From positions 8,388,470 to 8,452,469 of the forward strand of contig NZ_KB912942.1 of the NCBI RefSeq assembly GCF_000383915.1: a stretch of 64,000 bases of DNA, in the 5' to 3' direction. Under the pieces are notes generated by a model. That model ran no database searches. It was not told the DNA's origin and saw nothing but the letters and a program-made list of their open reading frames with translations. Positions 48,188-57,347 of this stretch are shown in pieces. How positions within the stretch are numbered: the stretch's first letter is position 1; every line of letters begins with the position of its first letter. Source of the stretch: Amycolatopsis benzoatilytica AK 16/65 (lineage in GTDB: Bacteria > Actinomycetota > Actinomycetes > Mycobacteriales > Pseudonocardiaceae). Both the position numbers and the translations under genes were made by a program.

Positions 48188-49243
48188 TCAGGGAAGCGGG
48201 GGCACCGCCCGCTCGTCTTCGAGGTCGAGGTTGCCGTCGAAGTTGACGGACGAGTACGCCCGCAGCTTCTCCAGCCGGTGGTATCCGTCGATCATTCTGA
48301 CCGTCCCGGACTTGGACCGCATGACGATCGACTGCGTCGTGGCCCCTCCCGCCCGATAGTGGACGCCGCGCAGCAGGTCGCCGTCGGTGACGCCGGTCGC
48401 GCAGAAGAACACGTTGTCGCCGGTGACCAGGTCGTCGTTGAGCAGGATCCGGTCGAGGTCGTGGCCCGCGGCGAGCGCCTTCTCACGCTCTGCCTCGTCC
48501 TTCGGCCACAGCCGGCCCTGCAGTTCGCCGCCGAGGCACTTCATCGCGCACGCGGCGATGATGCCTTCGGGCGTGCCGCCGATGCCGAGCAGCATGTCGA
48601 CGCCGGTGCTCGGCCGGGCCGCGGCGATCGCGCCGGCGACGTCGCCGTCGGAGATGAACCGGATCCGGGCTCCCGCCGCGCGGACCTCTTTGACCAGCTG
48701 CTCGTGCCGCGGCCGGTCGAGGATGCACACCGTCACATCGCTGACGCTGGAGTTCTTCGCCTTCGCCACGCGCCGGATGTTCTCCGCGACCGGGGCGGAG
48801 ATGTCCACCTTGCCCGCCGCGTCCGGGCCGACGGCCAGCTTCTCCATGTAGAACACCGCGGACGGGTCGAACATCGCGCCCCGCTCGGCGACCGCGAGCA
48901 CGGCCAGCGCGTTCGGCATGCCCTTCGCCATCAGCGTGGTGCCGTCGACCGGGTCGACCGCCACGTCGCAGTCCGGGCCGTCTCCGTTGCCGACTTCCTC
49001 GCCGTTGAACAGCATCGGCGCTTCGTCTTTCTCGCCCTCGCCGATCACGACGACGCCGCGCATCGAGACGGTGGAAACGAGCTGGCGCATCGCGTCGACC
49101 GCCGCGCCGTCGCCGCCGATCTTGTCCCCGCGGCCGACCCAGCGGCCGGCCGCCATCGCGGCGGCCTCGGTCACCCGTACCAGTTCCATCGCGAGGTTGC
49201 GATCAGGCGCCTCACGTCGGCTGGGGTCACTGGCGGTGGTCAT
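48188..49243 (-). CDS. glpX: fructose-1,6-bisphosphatase, class II (GlpX)
   Basis: This 351-residue metal-dependent phosphatase of gluconeogenesis has the motifs [29 protein letters not shown] and [15 protein letters not shown], whose acidic residues bind the divalent metals, and [12 protein letters not shown], which binds phosphate. ATG 49243 is chosen because GGGAGG lies 5 nt upstream, although an in-frame ORF extends to 49303. Actinobacteria generally rely on GlpX as their only FBPase, so the gene is probably needed for growth on fatty acids or acids. The order with fumC and xseBA is as in M. tuberculosis. Confidence 0.95.
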   Translation of the reverse strand: MTTASDPSRREAPDRNLAMELVRVTEAAAMAAGRWVGRGDKIGGDGAAVDAMRQLVSTVSMRGVVVIGEGEKDEAPMLFNGEEVGNGDGPDCDVAVDPVDGTTLMAKGMPNALAVLAVAERGAMFDPSAVFYMEKLAVGPDAAGKVDISAPVAENIRRVAKAKNSSVSDVTVCILDRPRHEQLVKEVRAAGARIRFISDGDVAGAIAAARPSTGVDMLLGIGGTPEGIIAACAMKCLGGELQGRLWPKDEAEREKALAAGHDLDRILLNDDLVTGDNVFFCATGVTDGDLLRGVHYRAGGATTQSIVMRSKSGTVRMIDGYHRLEKLRAYSSVNFDGNLDLEDERAVPPLP

Positions 49244-49332
49244 CGTGGCCTCCCGGAACACTGGTTTTCGGCGGGTTCCCAGTGTGTCAGATCGCGGAGT
49301 CACCTGACCGATTCAGCGACGCATGGTGCATG

Positions 49333-49557
49333 TCACTCTGTGTCGTCGTCGGTCTCCACCGAGGCCAGCGCGGCCTCGATCCGCTCGCGCGCGCCCTCGA
49401 GATGCCGCTCGCACACCTTGGCGAGCTGCTCGCCCTTCTCCCAGAGCTCCAGCGACTGCTCCAGCGACAGCCCGCCGGCCTCCAGCTCCTTGACGACCTC
49501 GACCAGCTGGTCGCGGGCCTGTTCGTAACCGAGTCCGGCGGTATCTGCTTCGCTCAC
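49333..49557 (-). CDS. xseB: exodeoxyribonuclease VII small subunit
   Basis: This 74-residue helical protein has the XseB pattern [52 protein letters not shown]. It is the regulatory subunit that binds several-fold to XseA in exonuclease VII. GTG 49557 is used. It is separated from xseA by a 126-residue gene of unknown function, an unusual insertion in the normal xseA-xseB pair. Confidence 0.92.
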   Translation of the reverse strand: MSEADTAGLGYEQARDQLVEVVKELEAGGLSLEQSLELWEKGEQLAKVCERHLEGARERIEAALASVETDDDTE

Positions 49558-49642
49558 GTTCTCCGACCTTGTGCTGCGCGAGGGTGTTCGCGCAGAGTAC
49601 CGCGCTCGGCCGGGCGCCGACTGTCATGTTCGGCGCGGCTGG

Positions 49643-50023
49643 TCAGACCCGTTGCCGGACGGCGACCACCGCGCTGGCCATCGCGTGGTCGTAGCCGACG
49701 AACGCCAGCGCGAACTCCTGTCCGTCGCCGTCGGCGATCGCGTCTTCCAGGTTCTCCTGCGCGCTTGCCACCCGGCGGCGGTGACCGGCTCCCTCGGCGA
49801 ACCACCAGCGCGATCCGACGTGCTCGGACGTCGCCTCCGACAGCCGCCGCAGCTGCGGGGCCAGCCCGACCCGGGCGGCCGATCCGCAGCCGGCCAGCAG
49901 CGCGGTCCAGCATTCGCCGGCCGCGTGGTCGGTGGCCCAGGCTTGCTGGAGCAGACGCTCGGCGCGAAGCCGGGCGGCGGCGTCCACCGTGAGCGGGAGG
50001 AACGCCGGGGCCCGGTGGGTCAC
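49643..50023 (-). CDS. hypothetical protein inserted in the xse operon
   Basis: This 126-residue soluble, mostly helical protein reads [22 protein letters not shown] near the start and [33 protein letters not shown] near the end. GTG 50023 follows AAGGAG with 7-nt spacing, and its first bases overlap the xseA stop (GTGA), so it is translationally coupled to xseA. I recognise no family. Coupling and the position between xseA and xseB suggest a role near exonuclease VII or DNA repair, but nothing in the sequence proves it. Confidence 0.75.
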   Translation of the reverse strand: MTHRAPAFLPLTVDAAARLRAERLLQQAWATDHAAGECWTALLAGCGSAARVGLAPQLRRLSEATSEHVGSRWWFAEGAGHRRRVASAQENLEDAIADGDGQEFALAFVGYDHAMASAVVAVRQRV

Positions 50024-51279
50024 GTCCGGTCTCCTTCCGGGTTCGTCGGTTCGACGGATTCGGCGACGACGTGCACCGCCCCGTCGGCGACGCGCACGCG
50101 CAGCTTCGCGCCGTCCTCGACCTGGGAGACGGACCGGAGCACCTGGAGGTTGCCTGCGGAATCGGTGAACTGGACGACTGAGTAGCCGCGCGACATCGTC
50201 GCCGCCGGGCCGAGCGCGGCCAGCTTGCCGCGCGCGTTCGCGACCTCGGCCTGGTCCTTCGCGAGCAGTCCGAGCATCGCGCGACGGCCGCGCTCGCGGT
50301 GCATCTCGACGTCCGAGCGGCGGCGTTCGATCGGACCCAGCGGATCGGCCAGCGACGGGCGGCTGCGCAGCTGAGTGAGCAGCCGGGTCTCCCGGTCGAC
50401 CCAGCCGTGCAGCGCCCGGCGGCCGCGGTCGCGCATCTGCCGGACCCGTGCGGTTTCCTCGCGCACGTCCGGCACGATCCGCTTGCTCGCGTCGGTGGGC
50501 GTGGAACATCGCAGGTCGGCGACGTGGTCGAGCAGCGGGGTGTCCGGCTCGTGCCCGATCGCGCTGACGATCGGCGTGCCCGCGGCCGCGACCGCTCGGC
50601 ACAGCGCCTCGTCGGAGAACGGCAGCAGGTCCTCGACGCTGCCCCCGCCGCGGGCGATGACGATCACGTCCACGTCCGGGTCTTTGTCCAGCGTGGACAG
50701 CGCGCGGAGAATCTGCGGCACCGCCTGCGGTCCCTGCACCGCGGTGTTCAGCACCTTGAACAGCACGTGCGGCCAGCGTGCCTGCGCGTTCACCAGCACG
50801 TCGCGCTCGGCCGCCGAAGCGCGCCCGGTGATCAGCCCGATTCCCTTGGGCAGGAACGGAACCGGCCGTTTGCGCTCCCGGGCGAACAAGCCCTCCGCGG
50901 CCAGCAGCTTGCGCAGCCGCTCAATGCGCGCCAGCAGTTCGCCGATGCCGACCGCGCGGATCTGGTCGGCGCGCAGGCTCAGCGTGCCGCGGCCGAAGAA
51001 GAACGACGGCTTGGCGTGGATGACCACGCGGTCGCCTTCGCGCAGCGGCGTCGCCAGTTCGCGGATGAGCCACATCGGGCAGGTGACCGACATGGACACG
51101 TCCGCGGACGGATCGCGCAGCGTCAGGAACGCGGTCTGCGTCCCTGGCCGCGCGTTGATCTGCGTGACCTGGCCTTCGACCCAGACGTCGCCGAGCCGGT
51201 GAATCCAGTCGCCGATCTTGCGCGCGACGGTGCGGACCGGCCACGGATTCTCCGCGCTGGTCGCGGGGTCGTTGCTCAC
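50020..51279 (-). CDS. xseA: exodeoxyribonuclease VII large subunit
   Basis: This 419-residue catalytic subunit degrades single-stranded DNA from both ends. The N-terminal OB fold (~10-105) shows [10 protein letters not shown] and [17 protein letters not shown]. The catalytic domain contains [36 protein letters not shown] and [28 protein letters not shown]-terminal helical region binds XseB. Its GTG start overlaps the stop of the upstream gene (GTGA) and its stop overlaps the next gene in the same way, so the block is tightly coupled. Confidence 0.95.
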   Translation of the reverse strand: MSNDPATSAENPWPVRTVARKIGDWIHRLGDVWVEGQVTQINARPGTQTAFLTLRDPSADVSMSVTCPMWLIRELATPLREGDRVVIHAKPSFFFGRGTLSLRADQIRAVGIGELLARIERLRKLLAAEGLFARERKRPVPFLPKGIGLITGRASAAERDVLVNAQARWPHVLFKVLNTAVQGPQAVPQILRALSTLDKDPDVDVIVIARGGGSVEDLLPFSDEALCRAVAAAGTPIVSAIGHEPDTPLLDHVADLRCSTPTDASKRIVPDVREETARVRQMRDRGRRALHGWVDRETRLLTQLRSRPSLADPLGPIERRRSDVEMHRERGRRAMLGLLAKDQAEVANARGKLAALGPAATMSRGYSVVQFTDSAGNLQVLRSVSQVEDGAKLRVRVADGAVHVVAESVEPTNPEGDRT

Positions 51280-51905
51280 TGGCCTTCCGCGGGGTCGCCT
51301 GGCTGTTCCTCGGCCTTGCGCGCGTTGCCGATCCGGCGCGCGAGCATGCCGACGAACGACGCCCGGTCGGCGTTGGCCTTCTCGTACTCGAGCAGCTCCT
51401 CCAGTTGCGGCACGGTCAGCCGCCGCAGCCTCGCCCGCAGCTGAGGCAGGGTGAGTCCGTCGTAGTCCGGCAGCCCCGCCGGGCCGGTGCTGTCGTTCTC
51501 GCCCTCGGCGTGCTCCTCCGCGAGGGCACGCGTCTCCTCGACCCACGGGTCGTCGTCGACGGCGGACAGGTCCGGCGGCGTCGAGCGGTGGCCGTTGGAG
51601 TACGGCTCGGGCAGGTCCTGGACCGGCACGAGCGTCGGACGGGGCGGAGCGAGGTCGGGCGCGGCGTCCTCGTCGAAGGTCGCCCAGCTGGGCGTGTCCT
51701 CGACCGGACGCAGCATCGACAGCGCGTCGTCGCCCTTGATGGCCAGCTCAGTGACCTGCTGCTGGACGCGCATGGACAGCTGCAGCACCTGGCTCACGAC
51801 GGTGACCGGCAGGCCGGTGAGCTGCTTCGGGAGCTCACGAACCCGCTCGGCGGTGGTGACGGCGAGGCCCGCGGCGACCCGGAGGGGGAGCGGGAGTGAC
51901 TTCAT
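51276..51905 (-). CDS. Rv1109c-like (lipid-droplet-associated-type) protein
   Basis: This 209-residue protein begins [29 protein letters not shown], an amphipathic/hydrophobic N-terminal region (~1-60), then [15 protein letters not shown], a Pro/Asp-rich linker, and a helical C-terminus ([42 protein letters not shown]). It is the positional counterpart of Rv1109c. Similar rhodococcal proteins have been linked to lipid droplets; I cannot verify that here. It is the first gene of the xse block and is coupled to xseA by GTGA. Confidence 0.8.
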   Translation of the reverse strand: MKSLPLPLRVAAGLAVTTAERVRELPKQLTGLPVTVVSQVLQLSMRVQQQVTELAIKGDDALSMLRPVEDTPSWATFDEDAAPDLAPPRPTLVPVQDLPEPYSNGHRSTPPDLSAVDDDPWVEETRALAEEHAEGENDSTGPAGLPDYDGLTLPQLRARLRRLTVPQLEELLEYEKANADRASFVGMLARRIGNARKAEEQPGDPAEGQ

Positions 51906-52043
51906 GGGTCCAGCGTGCCGTATCCGGGCCGGTCTGCCCAACCGAACGGGTGGCGCGGGGCACCGGACGTGACGCCCGGCACAGCTCGAACGGCCGCCGC
52001 GGTCATCCGATCGAGGACCTCAACCCCGCACCGAGGCGGCCCG

Positions 52044-52049
52044 TACCCT
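52044..52049 (+). promoter_or_regulatory. -10 element of a leaderless ispH promoter
   Basis: TACCCT ends 6 nt before the ATG of ispH. No Shine-Dalgarno sequence is present. Confidence 0.55.
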
Positions 52050-52055
52050 GAAGGC

Positions 52056-53066
52056 ATGACTTCTGCGAGTCCCGGAACCGAACCCGCCGGTACCCCGACG
52101 ATCCCCCGGTCCGGCGCCGCCAAACGCGTGCTGCTCGCGAAGCCGCGCGGGTACTGCGCTGGCGTGGACCGCGCGGTCGTGGCCGTGGAGAAGGCGCTGG
52201 AGCTGTACGGACCGCCGGTCTACGTGCGCAAGGAGATCGTGCACAACCGGCATGTGGTCGACACCCTGCGCGAGCGCGGCGCGATCTTCGTGGACGAGAC
52301 CGACGAGGTGCCCGAGGGCGCGCTCGTGGTGTTCTCCGCGCACGGTGTTTCGCCCGCGGTGCACACCGAGGCCGCGGAGCGGAACCTGCGCACCATCGAC
52401 GCGACCTGCCCGCTGGTCACGAAGGTGCACAAAGAGGTCAACCGGTTCGCCAAGGACGACTACGACATCTTGCTGATCGGCCACGAGGGCCACGAAGAGG
52501 TCGAGGGCACCGCCGGGGAGGCGCCGGAGAAGGTGCAGCTGGTCGACAAGGCCGAGGACGTCGACAAGGTCGAGGTGCGCGACCCGTCGAAGGTGATCTG
52601 GCTGTCGCAGACCACGCTGTCGGTGGACGAGACGATGGAGCGCGTCGACCAGCTGCGCGAGCGCTTCCCGACTCTGGCCGACCCGCCGAGCGACGACATC
52701 TGCTACGCCACCACGAACCGCCAGGTCGCGGTGAAGGCGATGGCGCCGGAGTGCGATCTGGTGCTGGTGGTCGGGTCGAAGAACTCGTCCAATTCGAAGC
52801 GGCTGGTGGAGGTCGCGCTCAAGGCCGGTGCTTCGGCGTCGCATCTGATCGACTTCGCGACCGAGGTCGACGAAGCGTGGCTGGAAGGCGTGTCGACGGT
52901 CGGGGTCACCTCGGGCGCGTCGGTGCCGGACGTGCTGGTGATGGACCTGCTTGCCTGGCTGGCCGAGCGCGGGTACGGGCAGGTGGACGAAGTGACGACG
53001 GCGAACGAGAAGATCGCGTTCGCGCTGCCCAAGGAGCTGCGCAAGGCGGCTAAGGCGGAGTCCTGA
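52056..53066 (+). CDS. ispH: 4-hydroxy-3-methylbut-2-enyl diphosphate reductase
   Basis: This 336-residue Fe-S enzyme performs the last step of the MEP isoprenoid pathway, giving IPP and DMAPP. The three cluster cysteines are in GYCAGVDRA (C34), [13 protein letters not shown] and [10 protein letters not shown]. The conserved [13 protein letters not shown] and [13 protein letters not shown] blocks bind the diphosphate. A ~23-residue Pro/Thr-rich N-terminal extension precedes the fold. ATG 52056 has TACCCT ending 6 nt upstream, so it is probably leaderless. It shares the isoprenoid theme with the cis-prenyl transferase upstream. Placement matches M. tuberculosis Rv1110. Confidence 0.96.
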   Translation: MTSASPGTEPAGTPTIPRSGAAKRVLLAKPRGYCAGVDRAVVAVEKALELYGPPVYVRKEIVHNRHVVDTLRERGAIFVDETDEVPEGALVVFSAHGVSPAVHTEAAERNLRTIDATCPLVTKVHKEVNRFAKDDYDILLIGHEGHEEVEGTAGEAPEKVQLVDKAEDVDKVEVRDPSKVIWLSQTTLSVDETMERVDQLRERFPTLADPPSDDICYATTNRQVAVKAMAPECDLVLVVGSKNSSNSKRLVEVALKAGASASHLIDFATEVDEAWLEGVSTVGVTSGASVPDVLVMDLLAWLAERGYGQVDEVTTANEKIAFALPKELRKAAKAES

Positions 53067-53101
53067 GCAGCTGATTCCGCCGCTGACGTGGGTGACGGCG
53101 C

Positions 53102-53139
53102 AGGCCGCCGATCCCTTTCGAGGGGGTCGGCGGCCTTTG
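53102..53139 (+). terminator. terminator after ispH
   Basis: A stem of about 14 bp (53102-53115 with 53123-53136) begins 35 nt past the ispH stop and ends in TTTG. Confidence 0.8.
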
Positions 53140-53181
53140 TCGTTTGCGTGCCGGTGGGGAGGCCCGGGGAGAGGCGCTGAC

Positions 53182-53221
53182 GCACAACGGCCTCGGACGA
53201 TTCCGTCCGAGGCCGTTGTGC
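53182..53221. terminator. 18-bp perfect hairpin, probable terminator
   Basis: The arms at 53182-53199 and 53204-53221 are perfectly complementary around ATTC. It lies 83 nt downstream of the convergent DUF6542 gene and about 50 nt beyond the ispH terminator. Confidence 0.75.
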
Positions 53222-53304
53222 CGGGTGGTGCGCGCGTCTCCGCTTGATGGCTCAGTTGGTGCCGTCCGGGCGAATGCGCGGTGCGTTCGGTTCAGTGGTG
53301 CTGC

Positions 53305-54201
53305 TCAGCCCTCGCCATCCCACGGGCGCTGGCGGCGCGGCGGTTCGCGACGCGGCGGGCGCGGCCGTCCGGGCGGCGGCTCCTCCGTCCGGGGCCGGCG
53401 CCGCGGCGGCGGATTCTCGCCACGCGGGTCCCGGCGGCGCGGGTCGCCCTCCGGCGGCCGCGGGCGACGCCCTTCGGGCGGCGGTTTCCGTGTCCCGCGC
53501 GGAGCGTTCGGGTCCAGCGGCTCGCGCCGCGGCCGCGCACCCGGATCGGCCGGTGGCCTCGGACGCCTCGGCGGCGGTGCGTCGAGGTCACGGTCCCGCG
53601 GCGGGCGCCGCCGGTTGCCCGGCGGCGGGGTCTGCCCGGTGCGGGCAGCCGGCGGCCGGGAACGCGGACGGTCGGCGGCCTGGTCGTCGTTCTGGTCCCG
53701 CGGCGGCTTGCCGCCCTTGATCTTGACCGGTGCGTTCGGGTCGCGCTCCCGGTAGATCCGGAAGAAGCCGAAGAGCAGCGTGACGCCGGTGGTGACCGCC
53801 ATCGTCGGGAAGCCGTCGATCAGCGGCTGGCCGATGTTGACCAGCTTCGACAGCGTGTCGCTGCCGCCGCCGGAAGAGCCGCCGCCGAAGATCAGCACCA
53901 CGCCGGGCACGGTGACGGCCAGCACCAGCGGCGGCTGCACCATCGGACCGAACAGCGCGCGTCTCTGCACCGCGGCGACCGCGGCCACGGCCCCGACGAA
54001 GTAGGCGGCCTTGAAGACGAAGCCGAAGCTGCCCTTGGTCTTCTCGTCGATGATGGCGCCGAGCACTGCCAAGCCGAAGCCCACGAGCACGGCCGCCCAC
54101 CAGGGCAAGCCGCGCCGCGTGCCGACAACGAGACGCTCGTCCCAGGGCACGGGGGCGTCATCGGCATCAGGATCGCTCTGGCGATCGCGTATCGCGGTCA
54201 C
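53305..54201 (-). CDS. DUF6542 membrane protein with long Pro/Arg-rich tail
   Basis: This 298-residue protein has four predicted helices within ~35-155 (WAAVLVGFGLAVLGAII, FKAAYFVGAVAAVAAVQ, PLVLAVTVPGVVLIFGG, MAVTTGVTLLFGFF). A ~130-residue cytoplasmic tail follows, made almost entirely of Pro, Arg, Asp and Gly, strongly basic and disordered. I start at GTG 54201, with TACGGT ending 7 nt upstream. It is the positional match of Rv1111c beside ispH. The tail could bind nucleic acid or acidic lipids, but no function is known. Confidence 0.82.
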   Translation of the reverse strand: MTAIRDRQSDPDADDAPVPWDERLVVGTRRGLPWWAAVLVGFGLAVLGAIIDEKTKGSFGFVFKAAYFVGAVAAVAAVQRRALFGPMVQPPLVLAVTVPGVVLIFGGGSSGGGSDTLSKLVNIGQPLIDGFPTMAVTTGVTLLFGFFRIYRERDPNAPVKIKGGKPPRDQNDDQAADRPRSRPPAARTGQTPPPGNRRRPPRDRDLDAPPPRRPRPPADPGARPRREPLDPNAPRGTRKPPPEGRRPRPPEGDPRRRDPRGENPPPRRRPRTEEPPPGRPRPPRREPPRRQRPWDGEG

Positions 54202-54373
54202 GAGGCACACCGTAGCCCGTACTTGTCACGATCCTGTTGGCACTGCCGAGGTCAGCACGAAGCAGCCACTCGACCGCATGACATTTCGGTCTGCCGAACG
54301 GTACTCGGCGCACGGCCGTCTCGGCGCGGTCCGCCCATCGAGCAGTTCGTGGGCAAGCCCTCTGACCAGCGTT

Positions 54374-54388
54374 CATACCGACGGTATG
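54374..54388. promoter_or_regulatory. orphan TetR-type operator-like palindrome
   Basis: CATACCG-A-CGGTATG is a perfect 7+7 palindrome of the sort bound by TetR-family repressors. No regulator or target gene is evident within several hundred bases. Confidence 0.4.
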
Positions 54389-54764
54389 GTTCGACTGCCC
54401 GATTTTCGCCTGGTGCTAGCTCCAGGCTATGCCACCCGCCGTCCCCGCCGACGGCGGTGTCCCGCGGTGTCGTTCCGGAACGTTTCGCGGCACCGGAATT
54501 GACCCGAACTTGACGTCCCGCCAGCCGGAACCTGCCGGCGGCACCGGTTCGACGTTGCCCCGGAGGCATCGGGATCATGCCCTTTCGCCCGTTGAACCGG
54601 CAGTGTCCAATCTGTACACCACCATCGGTTCTGGGCGGTAAGGACCGATCTCGGCGTCGTCACCGGCAGGCCAGCGCCGCGGCGGCTGCCGCCGGGTCGT
54701 CTGGTGCGGGGCTCTCGGTGTGGTCACCGATCCGATCGCGCTCGCCCGCACGTCCTGTCCCGGG

Positions 54765-54819
54765 GTCGGTGAAGGACTCCTGGAGGGAATTAGATTCCCG
54801 CAAGGGGCCTTTCGCAGAC
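54765..54819. repeat. dispersed stem-loop element, copy 4 (diverged)
   Basis: Outer arms GTCGGTGAAGG and CCTTTCGCAGAC enclose an inner GGGAAT/ATTCCC palindrome. CAAGGGGCC in the right arm relates it to the copy at 25407. Confidence 0.65.
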
Positions 54820-54936
54820 CTCGAAGCCCGCGCCCAGGCCGCCCGCTCGGTCGGTCCGCCTAGCCGGCTGCGTCGCCGGTCCGCCTGCTGCCGCCGACTG
54901 TCCGATCGCGACCGTCGAGCCTGCGGCTGTCGCGCC

Positions 54937-55064
54937 GCCACGTCGACCGGCTGCCGCTTCGCCCAGTCGCCATGCCAACCGGCCGCCGCTTCGCCCAGTC
55001 GCCACGTCAACCGGCTGCCGCTTCAACCAGTTGCCGCCTCAGCCAGCTGTCACTTCGTCTCCCT
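54937..55064. repeat. tandem 32-bp repeats, about four units
   Basis: Units at 54937-54968, 54969-55000 and 55001-55032 share GCCACGTCAACCGGCTGCCG-like sequence followed by CTTCGCCCAGTC, with a few changes. A fourth, more diverged unit begins at 55033 and runs into the 3' end of rmuC. The unit length is not a multiple of three, so the array is not a protein repeat. Confidence 0.75.
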
Positions 55065-55953
55065 TCCGAAGCTGCGGCACCGGCGTCGGGCTGCCGGATG
55101 CGTCGGTGAGGGGCGCGACCGTCGCGCGGAACGCCTCGAGCGCCTCCAGTTCGCGCCGGCGGGCCGAAACAAAGCGCTGGAGATGCGTGGACGACAAGTT
55201 CAGCGCCTCGACCGCATTGCCCGCTGCCCGATGCGCGGCAGCGGCACCCGCGCGTACCTGTTCGACGTCTTCGACGAGCGCCCGGTCGCTGGCGGCGAAC
55301 AGCGCCGCCGACGCGAGCACTCCGAATCCCGTGGGGCCGCACAGGAACACGCGGCGGTCGATGAGCCAGCGCAGCAGTTCGGGATCAGTGTCGAGGGCGG
55401 CGACCACGGCCGCGTCGGACGGGACGAACATGACGGTGCCGTAGATCGCGTCGGCCCAGCGCTGATAGCCCTTGCCAGCCAGCTCCGCCGCGCGGGAGCG
55501 CAGCTGCCGGACGTGGACGCGCAGCGCGTCGAGCCGTTCTTCCGGGTCGTCGGTCTCCACGGCTTCGGCCCAGATCGCCATGCTTGCCTTGGCGTCGACC
55601 GGCACGGCCCGGCCCCCGCCGACATTCAGCACCAGGTCGGGCTTCGCGCTTCCGCCGCCGCCCAGATCCGTCTGCAGGGTGAAGTGCAGTCCCTCCCGCA
55701 GCCCCAGTGCGCGCGCGGTTTCCACGAGCACCTGTTCGCCTAGCTCGCCGCGGCCGTGGATCGACGCGAAGGCCACCTCGTACCGGCGCAGTGCGAGCTG
55801 CTGCTGGTCGCCTTTCGCGCGCTCCGCCACCACCAGCCGGGCGGCTGCGTCGGCTCGGCGCATTCCGTCGTTGTACAGCCGCCACAGCGCGACGACCGCG
55901 ACGCACAGGAGCAGCGCGAGCACGACGGCCGCGGTAGTGATCACCGTCTCCAC
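55039..55953 (-). CDS. rmuC: RmuC family DNA recombination protein
   Basis: This 304-residue protein has an N-terminal membrane helix (~5-25, TTAAVVLALLLCVAVVALW), a short coiled region, and the RmuC domain. The domain shows QVLVETARALGL, PDLVLNVGGGRAVPVDAKASM (the VDAKA motif of a restriction-endonuclease-like fold) and VMFVPSDAAVVAAL. RmuC limits inversions at short inverted repeats in E. coli. This form is shorter than the ~470-residue E. coli protein because the coiled coil is reduced. AGGAGG lies 5 nt before GTG 55953. It is divergent from sbcD. Confidence 0.9.
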   Translation of the reverse strand: METVITTAAVVLALLLCVAVVALWRLYNDGMRRADAAARLVVAERAKGDQQQLALRRYEVAFASIHGRGELGEQVLVETARALGLREGLHFTLQTDLGGGGSAKPDLVLNVGGGRAVPVDAKASMAIWAEAVETDDPEERLDALRVHVRQLRSRAAELAGKGYQRWADAIYGTVMFVPSDAAVVAALDTDPELLRWLIDRRVFLCGPTGFGVLASAALFAASDRALVEDVEQVRAGAAAAHRAAGNAVEALNLSSTHLQRFVSARRRELEALEAFRATVAPLTDASGSPTPVPQLRKGDEVTAG

Positions 55954-56179
55954 CCGGTCCTCCTTTCCGTCGGGCCAGCTCGGGTGTTCGGACGCTCGAC
56001 ATCATGGCGGACAGCACCGACAAAAACCGGCCCGTCCGGTCGCGCTGCGTAGCTGACCTGCGGCTTCGTCGATTTTGGCTGGGCGTGTCCGAGGCATGTC
56101 GGAGGCACCCTGATCGGCTTCGTACACACGTTCGAGTGGGCTACCGGCGTGCCTGCGGCAATTCGTCGGCGTCAGCTCT

Positions 56180-56185
56180 TAACGT
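56180..56185 (+). promoter_or_regulatory. -10 element of a leaderless sbcD promoter
   Basis: TAACGT ends exactly 7 nt before the GTG of sbcD. There is no ribosome-binding site. Confidence 0.6.
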
Positions 56186-56192
56186 GGTCGCC

Positions 56193-57347
56193 GTGAGAGT
56201 CCTCCATACTTCCGATTGGCACATCGGCCGCACGTTCCACGGCGCCGATCTGCTCACCGAACAGGAGGCCGTCCTCACGCACATCGCCGAACTCGTCGAC
56301 CGCGAGTCGGTCGACGTCGTGGTGGTGGCCGGTGACATCTACGACCGCGCGGTGCCGTCCGCCGAGGCCGTCCGCGTCGCTACGGCCGCGCTCGCCCGGA
56401 TCCGTCAGGCGGGCGCGGAGCTGGTGGTCACGCCAGGCAACCACGATTCGGCCGCGCGGCTGGGCGCGTTCGCCGAATTCGCGGCGGCCGGCGGTCTGCA
56501 CCTGCGCGCGACCGTCGCCGGCCTCGCGGAACCCGTTGTGCTGAAGGACGAACACGGCGAGGTGGCGTTCTACGGCATTCCGTATCTCGAACCCGAGCCG
56601 TCGCGGCACGCGCTGGGCGTGCCGGAGGCGCGCGGCCACACCGGCGTGCTCGGCGAGGCGATGCGGCGGGTGCGCGCCGACTTGGCCGATCGGCCCGGCA
56701 CTCGATCCGTCGTGCTGGCACACGCGTTCGTCACCGGCGGCGAAGCCAGCGAGTCCGAGCGCACCATCGCCGTGGGCGGCGTCGAGCAGGTCCCCGGCTC
56801 GGTGTTCGACGGCGTGGATTACGTCGCGCTCGGGCACTTGCACGGTCCGCAAACGCTCGCGGAGCACCTCCGGTACTCCGGCAGTCCGCTTGCCTACTCG
56901 TTTTCCGAGGCGCGGCAACGGAAATCGGTATGGCTGGTGGAGCTCGACGCGGCCGGTCTGGCCGCGGTTCGCCGGCACGAGCTGCCCGTCCCGCGTCCCT
57001 TGGCGACGTTGTCCGGGGAGCTGGCGGAGCTGCTTTCGGACCCGGACCACGACCAGTGGCGCGAGCATTTCCTGTCGATCACCGTCACCGACCGGGTGCG
57101 GCCGGTCGATGCGATGCGTTCCCTGCGGGAGCGTTTTCCCTATGCGGTGCATATGGACTGGCGACCCGACGGCGGGGTGGCCGGCACCGAGCTGAAGTAT
57201 GCCGAGGCGGTGCGCGGCCGCAGCGACATCGAGATCGCACGCAGTTTCCTCGACGACTGCCGTGGCGCCCCGCCGAACGAACAGGAAGAACGACTCGTCT
57301 ATCTCGCGCTCGAAGCGGCCAACCGGGCGGCGGTGGAGAAGCTGTGA
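56193..57347 (+). CDS. sbcD: SbcD nuclease subunit (Mre11-like)
   Basis: This 384-residue metallophosphoesterase is the nuclease of the SbcCD complex, which opens DNA hairpins and processes blocked ends. Metal motifs in order are TSDWHIGR, VVAGDIYDRA, TPGNHDSAARL, LAHAFV and LGHLHGPQ. The capping domain and SbcC-binding tail follow (EIARSFLDDCRG). GTG 56193 sits 7 nt after TAACGT. Its stop overlaps the sbcC start (GTGA). Confidence 0.96.
   Translation: MRVLHTSDWHIGRTFHGADLLTEQEAVLTHIAELVDRESVDVVVVAGDIYDRAVPSAEAVRVATAALARIRQAGAELVVTPGNHDSAARLGAFAEFAAAGGLHLRATVAGLAEPVVLKDEHGEVAFYGIPYLEPEPSRHALGVPEARGHTGVLGEAMRRVRADLADRPGTRSVVLAHAFVTGGEASESERTIAVGGVEQVPGSVFDGVDYVALGHLHGPQTLAEHLRYSGSPLAYSFSEARQRKSVWLVELDAAGLAAVRRHELPVPRPLATLSGELAELLSDPDHDQWREHFLSITVTDRVRPVDAMRSLRERFPYAVHMDWRPDGGVAGTELKYAEAVRGRSDIEIARSFLDDCRGAPPNEQEERLVYLALEAANRAAVEKL

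Larger units (their letters stand above)
54202..55038. other. 837-bp gene-poor interval
   Basis: No reading frame here has convincing protein-like composition. The interval contains an operator-like palindrome (54374-54388), an imperfect 18-bp palindrome (54409-54426), a dispersed stem-loop (54765-54819), and tandem 32-bp repeats (54937 to about 55064). A lost gene is possible but not demonstrable. Confidence 0.6.

Noticed and set aside
53144..53755. Plus-strand Arg/Gly-rich ORF opposite the DUF6542 gene
   Set aside because: It is the complement of the Pro/Arg-rich tail and overlaps the terminator hairpin.
54252..54578. Minus-strand 108-residue ORF in the gene-poor interval
   Set aside because: No ribosome-binding site, atypical composition and no domain; it also spans the operator-like palindromes.
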